Origin: CAMYLR01 sp039590215
Lineage (GTDB): Bacteria > Gemmatimonadota > Gemmatimonadetes > JACCXV01 > JAHWKZ01
Reading direction: 5' to 3'
NCBI GenBank assembly: GCA_039590215.1
Contig: JBDHFX010000013.1
Span: forward strand, 1 to 60,003
DNA: 60,003 nucleotides
Shown piece after piece: positions 1 to 8,465 of this stretch; within the stretch, counting starts at the first letter, position 1, and each line of letters opens with the position of its first letter. The notes below the pieces were generated by a model. That model ran no database searches, was not told where the DNA came from, and saw nothing but the letters and a program-made list of their open reading frames with translations. The translations under genes and the position numbers were made by a program.

Positions 1-447
1 GTAATGATGAGTATCCTGTTGGCGGTCGCGATCACCGATGGCCGCGAGTACGTGATCCCCGACGAGCTGTCGCTGGGCGGCGTAGTGGTCGGGTTGGTGA
101 TGTCGTTTCTGCCGGGCTCGCCGACGCCGGTCGAGTCGTTGATCGGTGTGCTGGTGGGTGGTGGTGTCTTGTGGGTTATCGCCATCGTCGGAACCAAGAT
201 CTTTGGCGAGGACGCGATGGGTGGTGGCGACGTGAAACTGATGGCGATGATCGGTGCGTTTGTGGGGTGGCAGGGCACGCTGCTGGCGCTGTTCATCGCC
301 TCCATCCTGGCGACGATCGTCTTCGTGCCGATCAACATGCGCTCCAAGCGCCTCGTCCCGTTCGGCATCTTTCTCGCGATCGGCGGCGCGATGACGTTCG
401 CTTGGGGAGAGCGTCTTCTCGACTGGTACATGACCGGGTTCGCGTAG
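1..447 (+). CDS. Prepilin peptidase (A24 family), C-terminal part
   Basis: The reading frame is open at the left edge, so the N-terminal half (normally a Zn-binding cytoplasmic loop and N-methylation domain) lies outside the window. What remains is hydrophobic, with several membrane segments, and holds the two aspartate regions of type IV prepilin peptidases: ITD followed by VIPDELSL near the start, and GGGDVKLMAMIGAFVGW in the middle. The second matches the family's GxGDxK signature. The enzyme is an inner-membrane aspartic protease that cleaves leader peptides from type IV pilin or type II secretion pseudopilins. No pilus gene follows. The ATGs at 4 and 7 are probably internal codons. Confidence 0.85.
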   Translation, partial: VMMSILLAVAITDGREYVIPDELSLGGVVVGLVMSFLPGSPTPVESLIGVLVGGGVLWVIAIVGTKIFGEDAMGGGDVKLMAMIGAFVGWQGTLLALFIASILATIVFVPINMRSKRLVPFGIFLAIGGAMTFAWGERLLDWYMTGFA

Positions 448-480
448 CGCTGTGAGCTCGGACCAAGACCGACCATCGCG

Positions 481-1278
481 ATGAAGCCGATCCGCTACAC
501 GATGATCGGCAGCGGGACGCTCGTGCCCGACATCGAGCGCGGAACGGCCGGTCACCACCTCGTGTGCGGTGACATCCACGTCTTGGTCGACCTGGGCTTT
601 GGCACGCTGCGCCGGATGACGGGACTCGGATTGTCGTTGGGGGCGCTCGACGTGGTGGCGATCTCGCACCGCCACCAGGACCACATCGCGGATCTCCTGC
701 CGCTCCTCTTCACGTTGCGTCATTCACCAGGCGAACGCCGCGTCGAACCGCTAGCGCTGGTGGGCTATCCCGATTTTGGAGCCGATCTCGATCGACTCGA
801 GGACATCTTTGGCGATTGGGTCACCGATCCCGGGTTTCCGCTCGACGTTTGGGAAGCCGCCGACACGCCGGTCGAGATCGATCGCGACGACGCCACGGTC
901 GAGGTCAACGCCTACCCCGTTATCCACTCACCCGAGGCGGTCGGCTTTCGGTTCACACTCGGCGTTGCGGGCCGCGAGGTCGTCGTCGCGTACACCGCCG
1001 ACACGGAGGAGAGCGAGGAGGCGATTGCGTTGGCCCGGGACGCGGACCTGCTGATCGCCGAGTGCTCTGTCGCCGACGGGCTGCCGGCGCCGGGTCACAT
1101 GACCCCGCGCGCGGTCGGCCGGGTGGCCGCCGCTGCCGGAGTCAAGCGTCTCGCGGTGGCTCACTTCTATCCGTCGGTCTTGGCGCTCGGCTGGGACGAG
1201 ATCGAGCGCCGAATCCGCGAAGCCTATCACCAGGGACCGATCGAGCTCGGCGCAGACGGTTTGGAGATCGACCTCTGA
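481..1278 (+). CDS. Metallo-beta-lactamase fold hydrolase, RNase Z-like
   Basis: This 265-residue protein carries the motif SHRHQDH at residues 62-68, the HxHxDH zinc site of the MBL superfamily. Further ligand candidates follow: an Asp in the AYTADTE segment and a His in the PGHMTP segment. The N-terminal GSGTLVPDIERGT resembles the start of ribonuclease Z and related phosphodiesterases. Whether the substrate is tRNA 3' ends, cyclic nucleotides or another phosphodiester cannot be told from sequence. Its stop codon overlaps the proposed CTG start of yraN, so the two are probably translationally coupled. Confidence 0.85.
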   Translation: MKPIRYTMIGSGTLVPDIERGTAGHHLVCGDIHVLVDLGFGTLRRMTGLGLSLGALDVVAISHRHQDHIADLLPLLFTLRHSPGERRVEPLALVGYPDFGADLDRLEDIFGDWVTDPGFPLDVWEAADTPVEIDRDDATVEVNAYPVIHSPEAVGFRFTLGVAGREVVVAYTADTEESEEAIALARDADLLIAECSVADGLPAPGHMTPRAVGRVAAAAGVKRLAVAHFYPSVLALGWDEIERRIREAYHQGPIELGADGLEIDL

Positions 1279-1661
1279 CTCACGCCCGTCAGGCGCTCGG
1301 CCAGAGTGGCGAGCGGCTCGCTGCCGAGTACTTGGAGGGTCATGGTTACGAAGTTTTGGCGCGACGCTGGCGAGCGGCGGGCCGTGAGATCGATCTCGTC
1401 GTCGAGAAGGACGGGACGATCGCGTTCGTCGAGGTCAAAACCCGCCGCGTAGGCTCGCTTTCGCCGCCCGCCACCGCCGTTGATTGGAGAAAGCAGCGAC
1501 AGATCGCGGCGGCGGCCAGCGTGGCACCGGCTCGTTGGGGTCACGGTGCGCAGTCGTACCGCTTCGACGTCGTGACTGTAGAGTTGGCGAGCGTAAAACG
1601 GGAACGCGACTCCAGACCGAAGATAGAGCACATCAAAGACGCGTTTCGGCTCGAGGGCTGA
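1275..1661 (+). CDS. YraN family (UPF0102) nuclease-like protein, CTG start
   Basis: The product of about 128 residues shows the YraN signature: RQALGQSGERLAAEYLEGHG at the start, then WRAAGREIDLVVEKDG and FVEVKTR. GxEID and FVEVK form the catalytic core of the restriction-endonuclease-like fold. YraN proteins are widespread and their role is unsettled. No ATG, GTG or TTG lies in frame upstream of the conserved RQALG block within a sensible distance. The best start is CTG at 1275, which overlaps the preceding stop as CTGA and has GGAG six bases upstream. Family identity is firm; the CTG start is an inference. Confidence 0.85.
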   Translation: MTHARQALGQSGERLAAEYLEGHGYEVLARRWRAAGREIDLVVEKDGTIAFVEVKTRRVGSLSPPATAVDWRKQRQIAAAASVAPARWGHGAQSYRFDVVTVELASVKRERDSRPKIEHIKDAFRLEG

Positions 1662-1664
1662 GCC

Positions 1665-3953
1665 CTAGGAAGACTTGGCGGTGCCAGGTTGGCTGATTGC
1701 GCCGACGACAGCACCTGGCGCTTGGGCATCGAACGTGACGCTCAACGCGTCGATCGCGTCGCGGTTTGAGTCGATCACGAACACCAACCGCTCGGCCAGC
1801 TCAGGATCGAACTGCGTTCCACCGTTGCGTGCGATCTCTTCGCGCGCGTGATCGACACCGTGTGATCGGCTTGCGCCGGGACCCGTTAGCAACATCGCGT
1901 GCAGCGCATCGATCAGACCCACAACCCGCGCGCCGTACGGGATCGCGTTGCCGGTCAGACCATCCGGGTATCCCTCGCCATCCCACCGCTCGTGGTGGTG
2001 CCGAATGAAGGGCACGATCGCGTCCAAACCTCGCAGGGGAGCCACGATCTGCGCGCCGATCACGGCGTGCTCGCGAATCGCCTCGTACTCTTCGCGGGTG
2101 AGAGAGTCGTGCTTGTGAAGGATGGCGCCCCCGACCGCCATTTTGCCGATATCGCGCAGCAAGCACGCCAGGTGGATCGTCGCCCGCTCACGATTGTCGA
2201 CCGTCAGGTGCGACAAGAACAGCTTAGCGAGCGTGGTGGTGTCGTTCAGGTCCTCGAGCGCCGATGGGTCGCGGGCCCGCATGAGCGTCACCAGGCTCGC
2301 GACGGCGCCTATCTGGCGCATGATCTGTTGGTTGTCGTGGAACCCGTCGAGCGCTTCACGCACGGCACGAATCACGGTTGAATCGTGCGGTTGTGGCTGG
2401 CGCGCGCGATCGAACGCCTCGGCGTCCTCGTCTGCGTTCATGCAATTGCTCCCGTTGTAGTGCATGATTCGGTTGCGACCCTGGTGCTTGGATGCATACA
2501 GCGCCTGGTCGGCGGCGCGAATGAGATCGATGGAGGATGACACGTCGTCCGGATACGCTGCCAGACCGATCGAGACGGTGACCGCTTCGCGCACACCGTC
2601 GTGGTGCCTCGCTTCGATCCGTTGTCGGAGCCGCTCGGCCACGACTATGGCTCGCGGACCACTGGCCTCGGCCAGCAGAACGGCGAACTCCTCACCGCCA
2701 TAACGCGCGACGGTGTCCACTTCGCGTACTTGCTCGGCCAGAACCTCGGCCACGTTGCGAAGCACTTGGTCGCCCGTCGGGTGGCCGTACGTGTCGTTGA
2801 TGTGCTTCATAAAATCGATATCTATCATGACCAGGCTGCAGGTGGCCCCGGTGCGCTGCGATCGCATGATCTCCTCCGTTAACGCCCGCCGGAACGCGCG
2901 CACGTTGTAGAGCCCGGTCAGCGGATCGCGATGCGCGGCCTCGGAGACTTCGGCGAAATGGTCAGCGCGTTGGATCGCCTTCCCGGCGATGTCCGCCATG
3001 AGCTGGCAGAACCGGATCTCCTGGTCGCTGAACGCGCGGTACGATTGCTCGAGCCGGACGAACACGACTCCGTGGACGTCGTTTCCTTGGCGGATTGGCG
3101 TCACCAGGATGGTGGCTCCGGCCGCCCGTGGAGGCAGGTATCGCCTGACCCGCTCCAGGCTGGGGTCCTTTTCCAGCCGCTCGATAACGACCGTCCGCTG
3201 CTCTTCGATCGCCGTCCGGATCTCGGGGTACCGCTGTAGATCGATCTCGAGGTCTTCGATCACCTCGCTGGCGTCGATCGCAGACACGATCCGACCGGTC
3301 GTTTGCCCCGGCTTGGCCAGGATGACCGCCACTCGATTGGCGTGGAACAGCCGTCCCAATACCTCGGTCAATCGTTCGTATACGCCTTCGACTTCGATCG
3401 CTTCGGCCAGCAGCGTAGAAACCTCGAGCGCGCTCTCGAACTGGCTCGAGAGCACCTCCTCGTGGCCGAGCTCCTCGGTCAAGTAGCCCACGATACCGGC
3501 GGTGGTGAGCAGCGTTCCAACCTGAAGGATGATGGCTCCGATCTGCGTCGTGCCGCTGTCGATCAGGATCAGCGCCAGCGCAATCGCGACGGCGAAACCG
3601 AGTCCCAGCGCCCACGCCAATCGTCGCGCGAGGGCAGCCAACAGCACGGTCAGTAGGAACAGCGGATAGAAGAACCACGACTCGGAGCTGCCATAAGCGG
3701 CGAACATGGTGCCGAGCAGGGCCAGCTCCACCGCCACAAACGTGATGTCGAAACGCCGGCGGCGGAACCAGTGCGCGGGGATCGCCAGATAGGCGAAGGT
3801 GGTGGCGAAATAGGCCGTCCACGGGGCGATCAGCCAGATGGAGAGCCCGGCCGCGGGTGGGTAGAGGATGAGCAGCACGCCGGTCGCCGCTGCGACGCAC
3901 AGGCGCAGCGCAATCAGCGTGGCTTTCTTGTTCCAGCTCCGAGTGATCAACAT
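1665..3953 (-). CDS. Membrane GAF-GGDEF-degenerate HD-GYP protein
   Basis: The 762-residue protein has about six membrane helices (residues 10-160), a GAF-like region (about 175-325), a GGDEF domain and an HD-GYP-type domain. The GGDEF domain has the active-site motif GGEEF at 419-423, preceded by an RxxD inhibitory site at 410-413 with the canonical five-residue spacing, so c-di-GMP synthesis with product inhibition is expected. The HD-GYP-like domain keeps HHERWDGEGYP (653-663), H629 and D682, but the HD pair reads R600-D601, which removes one metal ligand. The start at 3953 was chosen because AAGGA precedes it by eight bases; an upstream in-frame ATG at 4040 has less support. It converges on yraN with a 3-base gap. 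Confidence 0.88.
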   Translation of the reverse strand: MLITRSWNKKATLIALRLCVAAATGVLLILYPPAAGLSIWLIAPWTAYFATTFAYLAIPAHWFRRRRFDITFVAVELALLGTMFAAYGSSESWFFYPLFLLTVLLAALARRLAWALGLGFAVAIALALILIDSGTTQIGAIILQVGTLLTTAGIVGYLTEELGHEEVLSSQFESALEVSTLLAEAIEVEGVYERLTEVLGRLFHANRVAVILAKPGQTTGRIVSAIDASEVIEDLEIDLQRYPEIRTAIEEQRTVVIERLEKDPSLERVRRYLPPRAAGATILVTPIRQGNDVHGVVFVRLEQSYRAFSDQEIRFCQLMADIAGKAIQRADHFAEVSEAAHRDPLTGLYNVRAFRRALTEEIMRSQRTGATCSLVMIDIDFMKHINDTYGHPTGDQVLRNVAEVLAEQVREVDTVARYGGEEFAVLLAEASGPRAIVVAERLRQRIEARHHDGVREAVTVSIGLAAYPDDVSSSIDLIRAADQALYASKHQGRNRIMHYNGSNCMNADEDAEAFDRARQPQPHDSTVIRAVREALDGFHDNQQIMRQIGAVASLVTLMRARDPSALEDLNDTTTLAKLFLSHLTVDNRERATIHLACLLRDIGKMAVGGAILHKHDSLTREEYEAIREHAVIGAQIVAPLRGLDAIVPFIRHHHERWDGEGYPDGLTGNAIPYGARVVGLIDALHAMLLTGPGASRSHGVDHAREEIARNGGTQFDPELAERLVFVIDSNRDAIDALSVTFDAQAPGAVVGAISQPGTAKSS

Positions 3954-4096
3954 CGGACTAGTCCTTGGCGGAACGTGTTTTGGAGCCACGGGGTACGGGC
4001 CATGGCCGGACCCGGGAATCGGTCTAGATTCTCGTCGCACGGATCATGCCAGGTCGCGTCTTGTTGTATTCATTTATTATCAGGAGAGGTCATACA

Positions 4097-4924
4097 ATGT
4101 CGATCATGACTCTAGGGGTGATCGTCGGATTGGGAGCGGTGGTCGCGCTGCCCGGGACGTCCACGGGCCAGGTTCTCAGATACGGTGGGGAGTCGGGCGA
4201 GTCGCACACCTACACCCGCACCCAGGAGGACCACGTCGCGCAGACCGTCAACGGCGCCGAGCAGAAGATCGATATCGAGAGCTACTGGCGGTTCACGACG
4301 ACGCTCCGCGACGTGTTGGACGATCGGGTCACCGTCGAGATCGTTCACGATTCGGTGAGCATGGTGGGGATGCCAGGCGCTGGCGAGCTCGATTTTTCGC
4401 CGCTCTACGGAAAGCCAGTTGTAGTGACGCTAGGGTTGCGCGGTGAGGTGAGCGACATCGCGGTACCCGACTCACTGCCGACAGAGCTCGACCGACTCGA
4501 CTTGGAGACGACCTACCGGGCGTTCTTCCCGGGCCTGCCGGAAGAGGAGATCAGCGCGGGCGCCACTTGGACCGACACGATCTCGGTCCAAACCAATCAA
4601 AACGGCATCGACATGGACGTGCATCGCATCAGCACTTACACCGCGGTCGGTGACGCCGACCACGGCGGCCATGACGCCGTTCAAATCGAGTTCATGAGCG
4701 AGATCGAGCTGGAGGGCAGTGGAAACCAGATGGGGAACGAGATTTCGCTCAGTGGGAACGGCACCGGATCAGGGACGATCTACTTCGATGCCGACGGTGA
4801 GAAGTTCCTTGGCGGTTCCGAGTCAAGCGAGATCAAGATGGATGCGTTCGTCGTGGCGGGCGCCCAGAACCTGTTGATCCCGATCGTGCAGAATCGGAGC
4901 GAGACGATCGAGCTGGTCGAGTAG
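4097..4924 (+). CDS. Secreted beta-rich protein, unknown function
   Basis: This 275-residue product begins with a Sec-type signal peptide (hydrophobic residues 5-19, cleavage likely after STG). The mature part alternates charged and beta-prone segments. There is no lipobox cysteine, transmembrane segment or catalytic motif I recognise. The ATG at 4097 has AGGAG upstream and is preferred over the in-frame ATG at 4046. It resembles exported proteins of unknown function with repeated beta strands; no function is proposed. The last codons form the left arm of a 14-bp inverted repeat. Confidence 0.7.
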   Translation: MSIMTLGVIVGLGAVVALPGTSTGQVLRYGGESGESHTYTRTQEDHVAQTVNGAEQKIDIESYWRFTTTLRDVLDDRVTVEIVHDSVSMVGMPGAGELDFSPLYGKPVVVTLGLRGEVSDIAVPDSLPTELDRLDLETTYRAFFPGLPEEEISAGATWTDTISVQTNQNGIDMDVHRISTYTAVGDADHGGHDAVQIEFMSEIELEGSGNQMGNEISLSGNGTGSGTIYFDADGEKFLGGSESSEIKMDAFVVAGAQNLLIPIVQNRSETIELVE

Positions 4925-4936
4925 CTCGATCGTCTC
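4901..4936. terminator. Perfect 14-bp inverted repeat across the stop codon
   Basis: GAGACGATCGAGCT at 4901-4914 is exactly complementary to 4923-4936, with an 8-base loop. The TAG stop of the secreted protein (4922-4924) lies at the edge of the right arm. There is no U-tract on either strand, so Rho-independent termination is uncertain. It sits between a plus-strand gene and a minus-strand remnant, where a bidirectional terminator is expected. Confidence 0.5.
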
Positions 4937-4964
4937 GGGTCCGTTAGCGAGCTGCGGACGTCTG

Positions 4965-5160
4965 TTAGTCCGCCGCGCTGAACTCGATTTCGGTGATCGT
5001 CTTGTTCCCGTTCATCCCGATGGCGAGAATCTCGGCCTTGTAGTCCGAGTCGGGCTCCATGAACTCGCTTGGTACCGAAAGGCTCGTGGCATCCTGGCCT
5101 AGCTACACGCTGATGGAGTTCCCCGAGTCCTCGTTCTCGACGATGACCTCTCGCTTCAGG
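4965..5160 (-). pseudogene. Remnant of a fibronectin type III-like domain
   Basis: One minus-strand frame reads REVIVENEDSGNSISV, then a TAG at 5105-5103, then LGQDATSLSVPSEFMEPD, continues with YKAEILAIGMNGNKTITEIEF and ends at a TAA (4967-4965). Ignoring the TAG, this reads as the last two thirds of an FN3-like domain (V-V-E strand, LSVP, EPDSDYKAEI, GNKTITE). The expected first strand with its Trp is missing, and no start codon with a binding site is seen. It begins in a different frame at the end of the lipoprotein gene at 5156-5902. I read it as a decayed C-terminal piece, though a frameshifted extension of that gene is possible. Confidence 0.55.
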
Positions 5161-5902
5161 GCATCTGGAAGTCGACGAGAAATACCTCCTGATCCCCGCC
5201 TTGGACCTGGGTTTCGAAGACAACCCCGATTCCGGGACAAGAGGTCTTGTTTTCGAGCGTGCCCGGCTCGAGTCCGTTCCAATCGTCCGTAACGATGCAG
5301 TCGTCGAAATCCCCGAACGGGATGCTGATGTTTTGGGCGACCCGAATCACCTTGCCCCAATCCTCGGCCTCGCCCTCGTAAAACTCCTGCCGGTACTCCT
5401 CATTGATGTGCGCGGCGGGGTTCCCCCACATGATGATCCCAGGGAGTGCTCCGTCGACCCCCCATTCGAAAGAACCGTCGGTGCTTTCGACGATACCGTC
5501 CTCCAACTCTTCCGTGTCTTCCCCGAGGTACCAGACGTCTCCGTTGGCCGCCTGAGCGTACCAGTCGAAGGTATTTTCGATCAGATCGCCGTCGAGAAAC
5601 ACCTGATCATGCACGATCGTAGCCTCGACCCCCATGATCGTCTTTTTCTCCTGAAGCACTACCACCTCGATCGTCTCGCTTCCCTCATCGGTCTCGCTCT
5701 CGTACGACCACGACGAGCCTGCAATGAGAGGAAAGTAGGGATTGGTGACCGCCGCTACCCACTGAGTCGGAATATCCGGATCGTACTCCGGCCCGGAAGG
5801 CACCAGCGCCGTGGGGCTGTTGCTATTACACGCTGCCAGGGAACCAATGGCGATCGTGATCAGGGGAATCATCCGGACTCTCTCAGGCATGGGCATTGTC
5901 AT
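5156..5902 (-). CDS. Predicted lipoprotein, unknown function
   Basis: This 248-residue product starts with a signal peptide and a likely lipobox (GSLAAC, Cys near residue 25), so it should be anchored in a membrane facing the periplasm or the surface. The body holds NPYFPLIAGSSWSYE, a segment common to bacterial secreted proteins of unknown function, followed by beta-rich sequence ending in VFLVDFQMP. GGAGG lies upstream of the ATG at 5902. Its end abuts the FN3-like remnant in another frame. No enzymatic motif is recognised. Confidence 0.75.
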   Translation of the reverse strand: MTMPMPERVRMIPLITIAIGSLAACNSNSPTALVPSGPEYDPDIPTQWVAAVTNPYFPLIAGSSWSYESETDEGSETIEVVVLQEKKTIMGVEATIVHDQVFLDGDLIENTFDWYAQAANGDVWYLGEDTEELEDGIVESTDGSFEWGVDGALPGIIMWGNPAAHINEEYRQEFYEGEAEDWGKVIRVAQNISIPFGDFDDCIVTDDWNGLEPGTLENKTSCPGIGVVFETQVQGGDQEVFLVDFQMP

Positions 5903-6079
5903 CCTCCATCGTTTGTCTGTGCAATGGCCGGCGCGCTCCGTTCGGGTTGTCGTTAGGGGAGCGCGCGAGGATGACGGTTTGTGACGCGAAGGGGAGTCGG
6001 ACCGTCAGCAGGGCGCTCGGCGACACGACGTGGTGTGCGCCCTGACTGCGACGGTGCGTGACTTGCAACCGACAATCGT

Positions 6080-7618
6080 GTGCTGGCGCGCGTCTTCACG
6101 GCTGCTCTGGCTGGGTTCACCGCCCGACCGATTACGGTCGAGGTCGATCTTACGCGCGGTCTCCCGGCCTTTCACCTAGTCGGCCTCCCCGACGGCGCGG
6201 TCCGAGAGAGCAAGGAACGCGTCATGGCGGCACTCTCGAACAGCGGGTTCGAGGCTCCGCTGCGTCGAATCACCGTCAATCTCGCCCCGGCCGATGAACC
6301 CAAGAGCGGGACTGGCTTCGATCTGCCGATCGCACTCGCCATCCTCAAGGCTTCCCGCACCATCGCAACACCGGCCGATCATCCCCCGATGGCGGCACTC
6401 GGCGAGCTCAGCCTTGATGGGCGGGTCCAGCCGGTGCGGGGCGTTCTGGCGATCGCCGCGGCGCTCAAGGCAATGGGAGCGCGCGAAGTCCTGGTCGCGC
6501 CCGAGAATGCCGCTGAGGCGGCACTCGTCGAAGGATTGAGGGTGTTGCCGGTGCCCGCCTTGACGACTGCGGTAGATCACCTTTCGGGTGTGAACCCGAT
6601 CCAGCCGGTCGCGGTACCGGCGCGCTTGCCCGCGCGAGTCGAACGTGGTTCAGGCTGGTCGGAGGTTAGGGGTCAAGAGGTGGCCCGCCGGGCCCTCGAG
6701 ATCGCTGCCGCCGGCGGACACAACACGTTGCTCATCGGACCACCCGGGGTTGGCAAGACTTTCTTAGCGCGTCGCTTCCCTTCGATACTGCCGCCGCTAG
6801 GGTCGGGTGAGGCGCTCGAGGTGACCGCTATCCATTCCGCCTGGGGTCGTTTATCACCGGAGCGACCACTCATTCACGTGCCCCCGTTTCGAGCTCCGCA
6901 TCACACGATCTCGGCGGCCGCTTTGCTTGGCGGCGGGCGGCCACCACGGCCCGGGGAAGTCAGCTTAGCTCATCGCGGGGTGCTTTTTCTGGATGAATTT
7001 CCGGAGTATCGACGCGATGCGTTGGAGGGGTTGCGACAACCGCTGGAGGAGGGCGAGATCGTTATCGGACGCGTCGCTCATCGCCGCCACCGCTTTCCGG
7101 CCCGCTTCATGTTCTTGGGTGCGATGAACCCCTGCCCTTGCGGGCTTTGGGGTGAAGCGCTCAAGGCGTGCAGCTGTCTACCGGCAGCCCGTCAGCGGTA
7201 TCGAGCTCGACTGTCGGGTCCGCTGCTCGACCGGATTGATCTCCACGTCCGGGTCCGTCCGGTCGCGTTTGGCGACCTTGTTGGGGAGGTCCCGGGCGAG
7301 TCGGCAACCGCCGTTCGGGTCCGGGTAACTGCCGCCCGCCGCAGGCAAGCCGACCGCATGGGACCAGGCGGGTTGAACGCCCAAATCGACGGACGTCAAA
7401 CGGCGCGTTGGTGTGAGCTCGATCGTGAGGGAGAGCGATTGCTCGAAGCGGCCTACGATCGGCTTGGATTGTCGGCACGAGGGCACGTACGGATCCTGAG
7501 AGTGGCGCGCACGATCGCCGACCTCGCCGGGATTGACGGGATCGAGTCGGCGCACGTCGCCGAGGCGATCCAGTTCCGGGTTCTCGATCGGCATGCATCC
7601 GGTGGGCCGTCGGCTTAG
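6080..7618 (+). CDS. comM: ComM / YifB family AAA ATPase (Mg-chelatase-like)
   Basis: The 512-residue length is typical. The N-terminal Lon-like domain (ARPITVEVDLTRGLPAFHLV) is followed by an AAA+ module with Walker A GPPGVGKT at 220-227, Walker B VLFLDEFPEY at 301-310, and the NPCPCG...CSC cysteine cluster of this family. ComM proteins are hexameric helicases that drive branch migration during natural transformation. A GTG start gives the conserved LARVFTAALAG N-terminus; a later start would delete it. It stands alone, 14 bases upstream of larE. Confidence 0.95.
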   Translation: MLARVFTAALAGFTARPITVEVDLTRGLPAFHLVGLPDGAVRESKERVMAALSNSGFEAPLRRITVNLAPADEPKSGTGFDLPIALAILKASRTIATPADHPPMAALGELSLDGRVQPVRGVLAIAAALKAMGAREVLVAPENAAEAALVEGLRVLPVPALTTAVDHLSGVNPIQPVAVPARLPARVERGSGWSEVRGQEVARRALEIAAAGGHNTLLIGPPGVGKTFLARRFPSILPPLGSGEALEVTAIHSAWGRLSPERPLIHVPPFRAPHHTISAAALLGGGRPPRPGEVSLAHRGVLFLDEFPEYRRDALEGLRQPLEEGEIVIGRVAHRRHRFPARFMFLGAMNPCPCGLWGEALKACSCLPAARQRYRARLSGPLLDRIDLHVRVRPVAFGDLVGEVPGESATAVRVRVTAARRRQADRMGPGGLNAQIDGRQTARWCELDREGERLLEAAYDRLGLSARGHVRILRVARTIADLAGIDGIESAHVAEAIQFRVLDRHASGGPSA

Positions 7619-7631
7619 CTTCCGGCCTCGC

Positions 7632-8465
7632 ATGACCCGCCCTGCTCCGACCCTCACCGGCCGCGACCTTTTGTCCGACAAGGAACGTCAGCTCGAGGCC
7701 GTGCTCGCCGACTGTGGATCGGTCGTCCTCGGCTATTCCGGTGGCGCCGATTCGACTTTGCTCTTGAAGAAGGCGATCGACGTTCTCGGCCCCGATCGCG
7801 TGTTGGCGGTGACCGCGGCCAGCGCGACTTACGACCCCGAAGAAGTGGACGAGGCGACCCGGCTGGCGGCCGGCCTTGGCGCCAGCCACGTGCGGCTCCA
7901 GTCGACCGAGCTCGAGGCCGAGGGGTTTGTCCAGAACCCGCCCGAGCGTTGTTACTACTGCAAGGCGGATCTATACGGCGACCTTCAGCGGCTGGCCGCG
8001 GAGCGCGGATACGAGACCGTTATCGACGGTTCGCATGCCGACGACGCGCTCGATTACCGACCCGGGCTCAAGGCACTAGACGAACGCGGGATCGTGAGCC
8101 CGCTCAAGGAGTCGGGCTTCACCAAGCACGATATCCGCGCGCTGTCGCGGCAGCTCGGGCTGCCGACCGCCGACAAGCCGGCCAACGCGTGCCTGGCGTC
8201 ACGCTTCCCGTACGGACAACCGATCACCGTGTCGGAGCTCGAGCGCGTTGGGCGCGCCGAGCGGGTGCTCCGCGAGGCTGGTTTCGACGTTGTTCGGGTT
8301 CGTCATCACGGTGACGTGGCCCGTATCGAGGTCCCACCCGGCGACCGTCACCGACTGCTCGAGGCGATCGACGCGATCGTGCCCGCACTCAAGCGCCTAG
8401 GCTACGTCTGGGTGTCGTGCGATCTCGAGGGGTACCGAAGCGGTAGCATGAACGAGGCGCTGTGA
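7632..8465 (+). CDS. larE: LarE-type ATP-dependent sulfur transferase
   Basis: The 277-residue product has the PP-loop SGGADS (36-41) and the LarE blocks ERCYYCK and NACLASRFPYG. LarE adds sulfur to the pyridinium dicarboxylate precursor of the nickel-pincer nucleotide cofactor used by lactate racemase and related LarA-type enzymes. It has C107 and C110 (CxxC) plus C187. In characterised LarE proteins, a single Cys at the last position gives the sacrificial type, while three Cys hold a 4Fe-4S cluster and allow catalytic turnover. This one matches the three-Cys type. No larA, larB or larC lies in the window. Its TGA overlaps the GTG start of dcd. Confidence 0.9.
   Translation: MTRPAPTLTGRDLLSDKERQLEAVLADCGSVVLGYSGGADSTLLLKKAIDVLGPDRVLAVTAASATYDPEEVDEATRLAAGLGASHVRLQSTELEAEGFVQNPPERCYYCKADLYGDLQRLAAERGYETVIDGSHADDALDYRPGLKALDERGIVSPLKESGFTKHDIRALSRQLGLPTADKPANACLASRFPYGQPITVSELERVGRAERVLREAGFDVVRVRHHGDVARIEVPPGDRHRLLEAIDAIVPALKRLGYVWVSCDLEGYRSGSMNEAL

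Noticed and set aside
2989..3900. Long open frames opposite the GGDEF protein gene
   Set aside because: They are shadows caused by GC-biased codons. The translations show no domain and the minus frame is fully explained.
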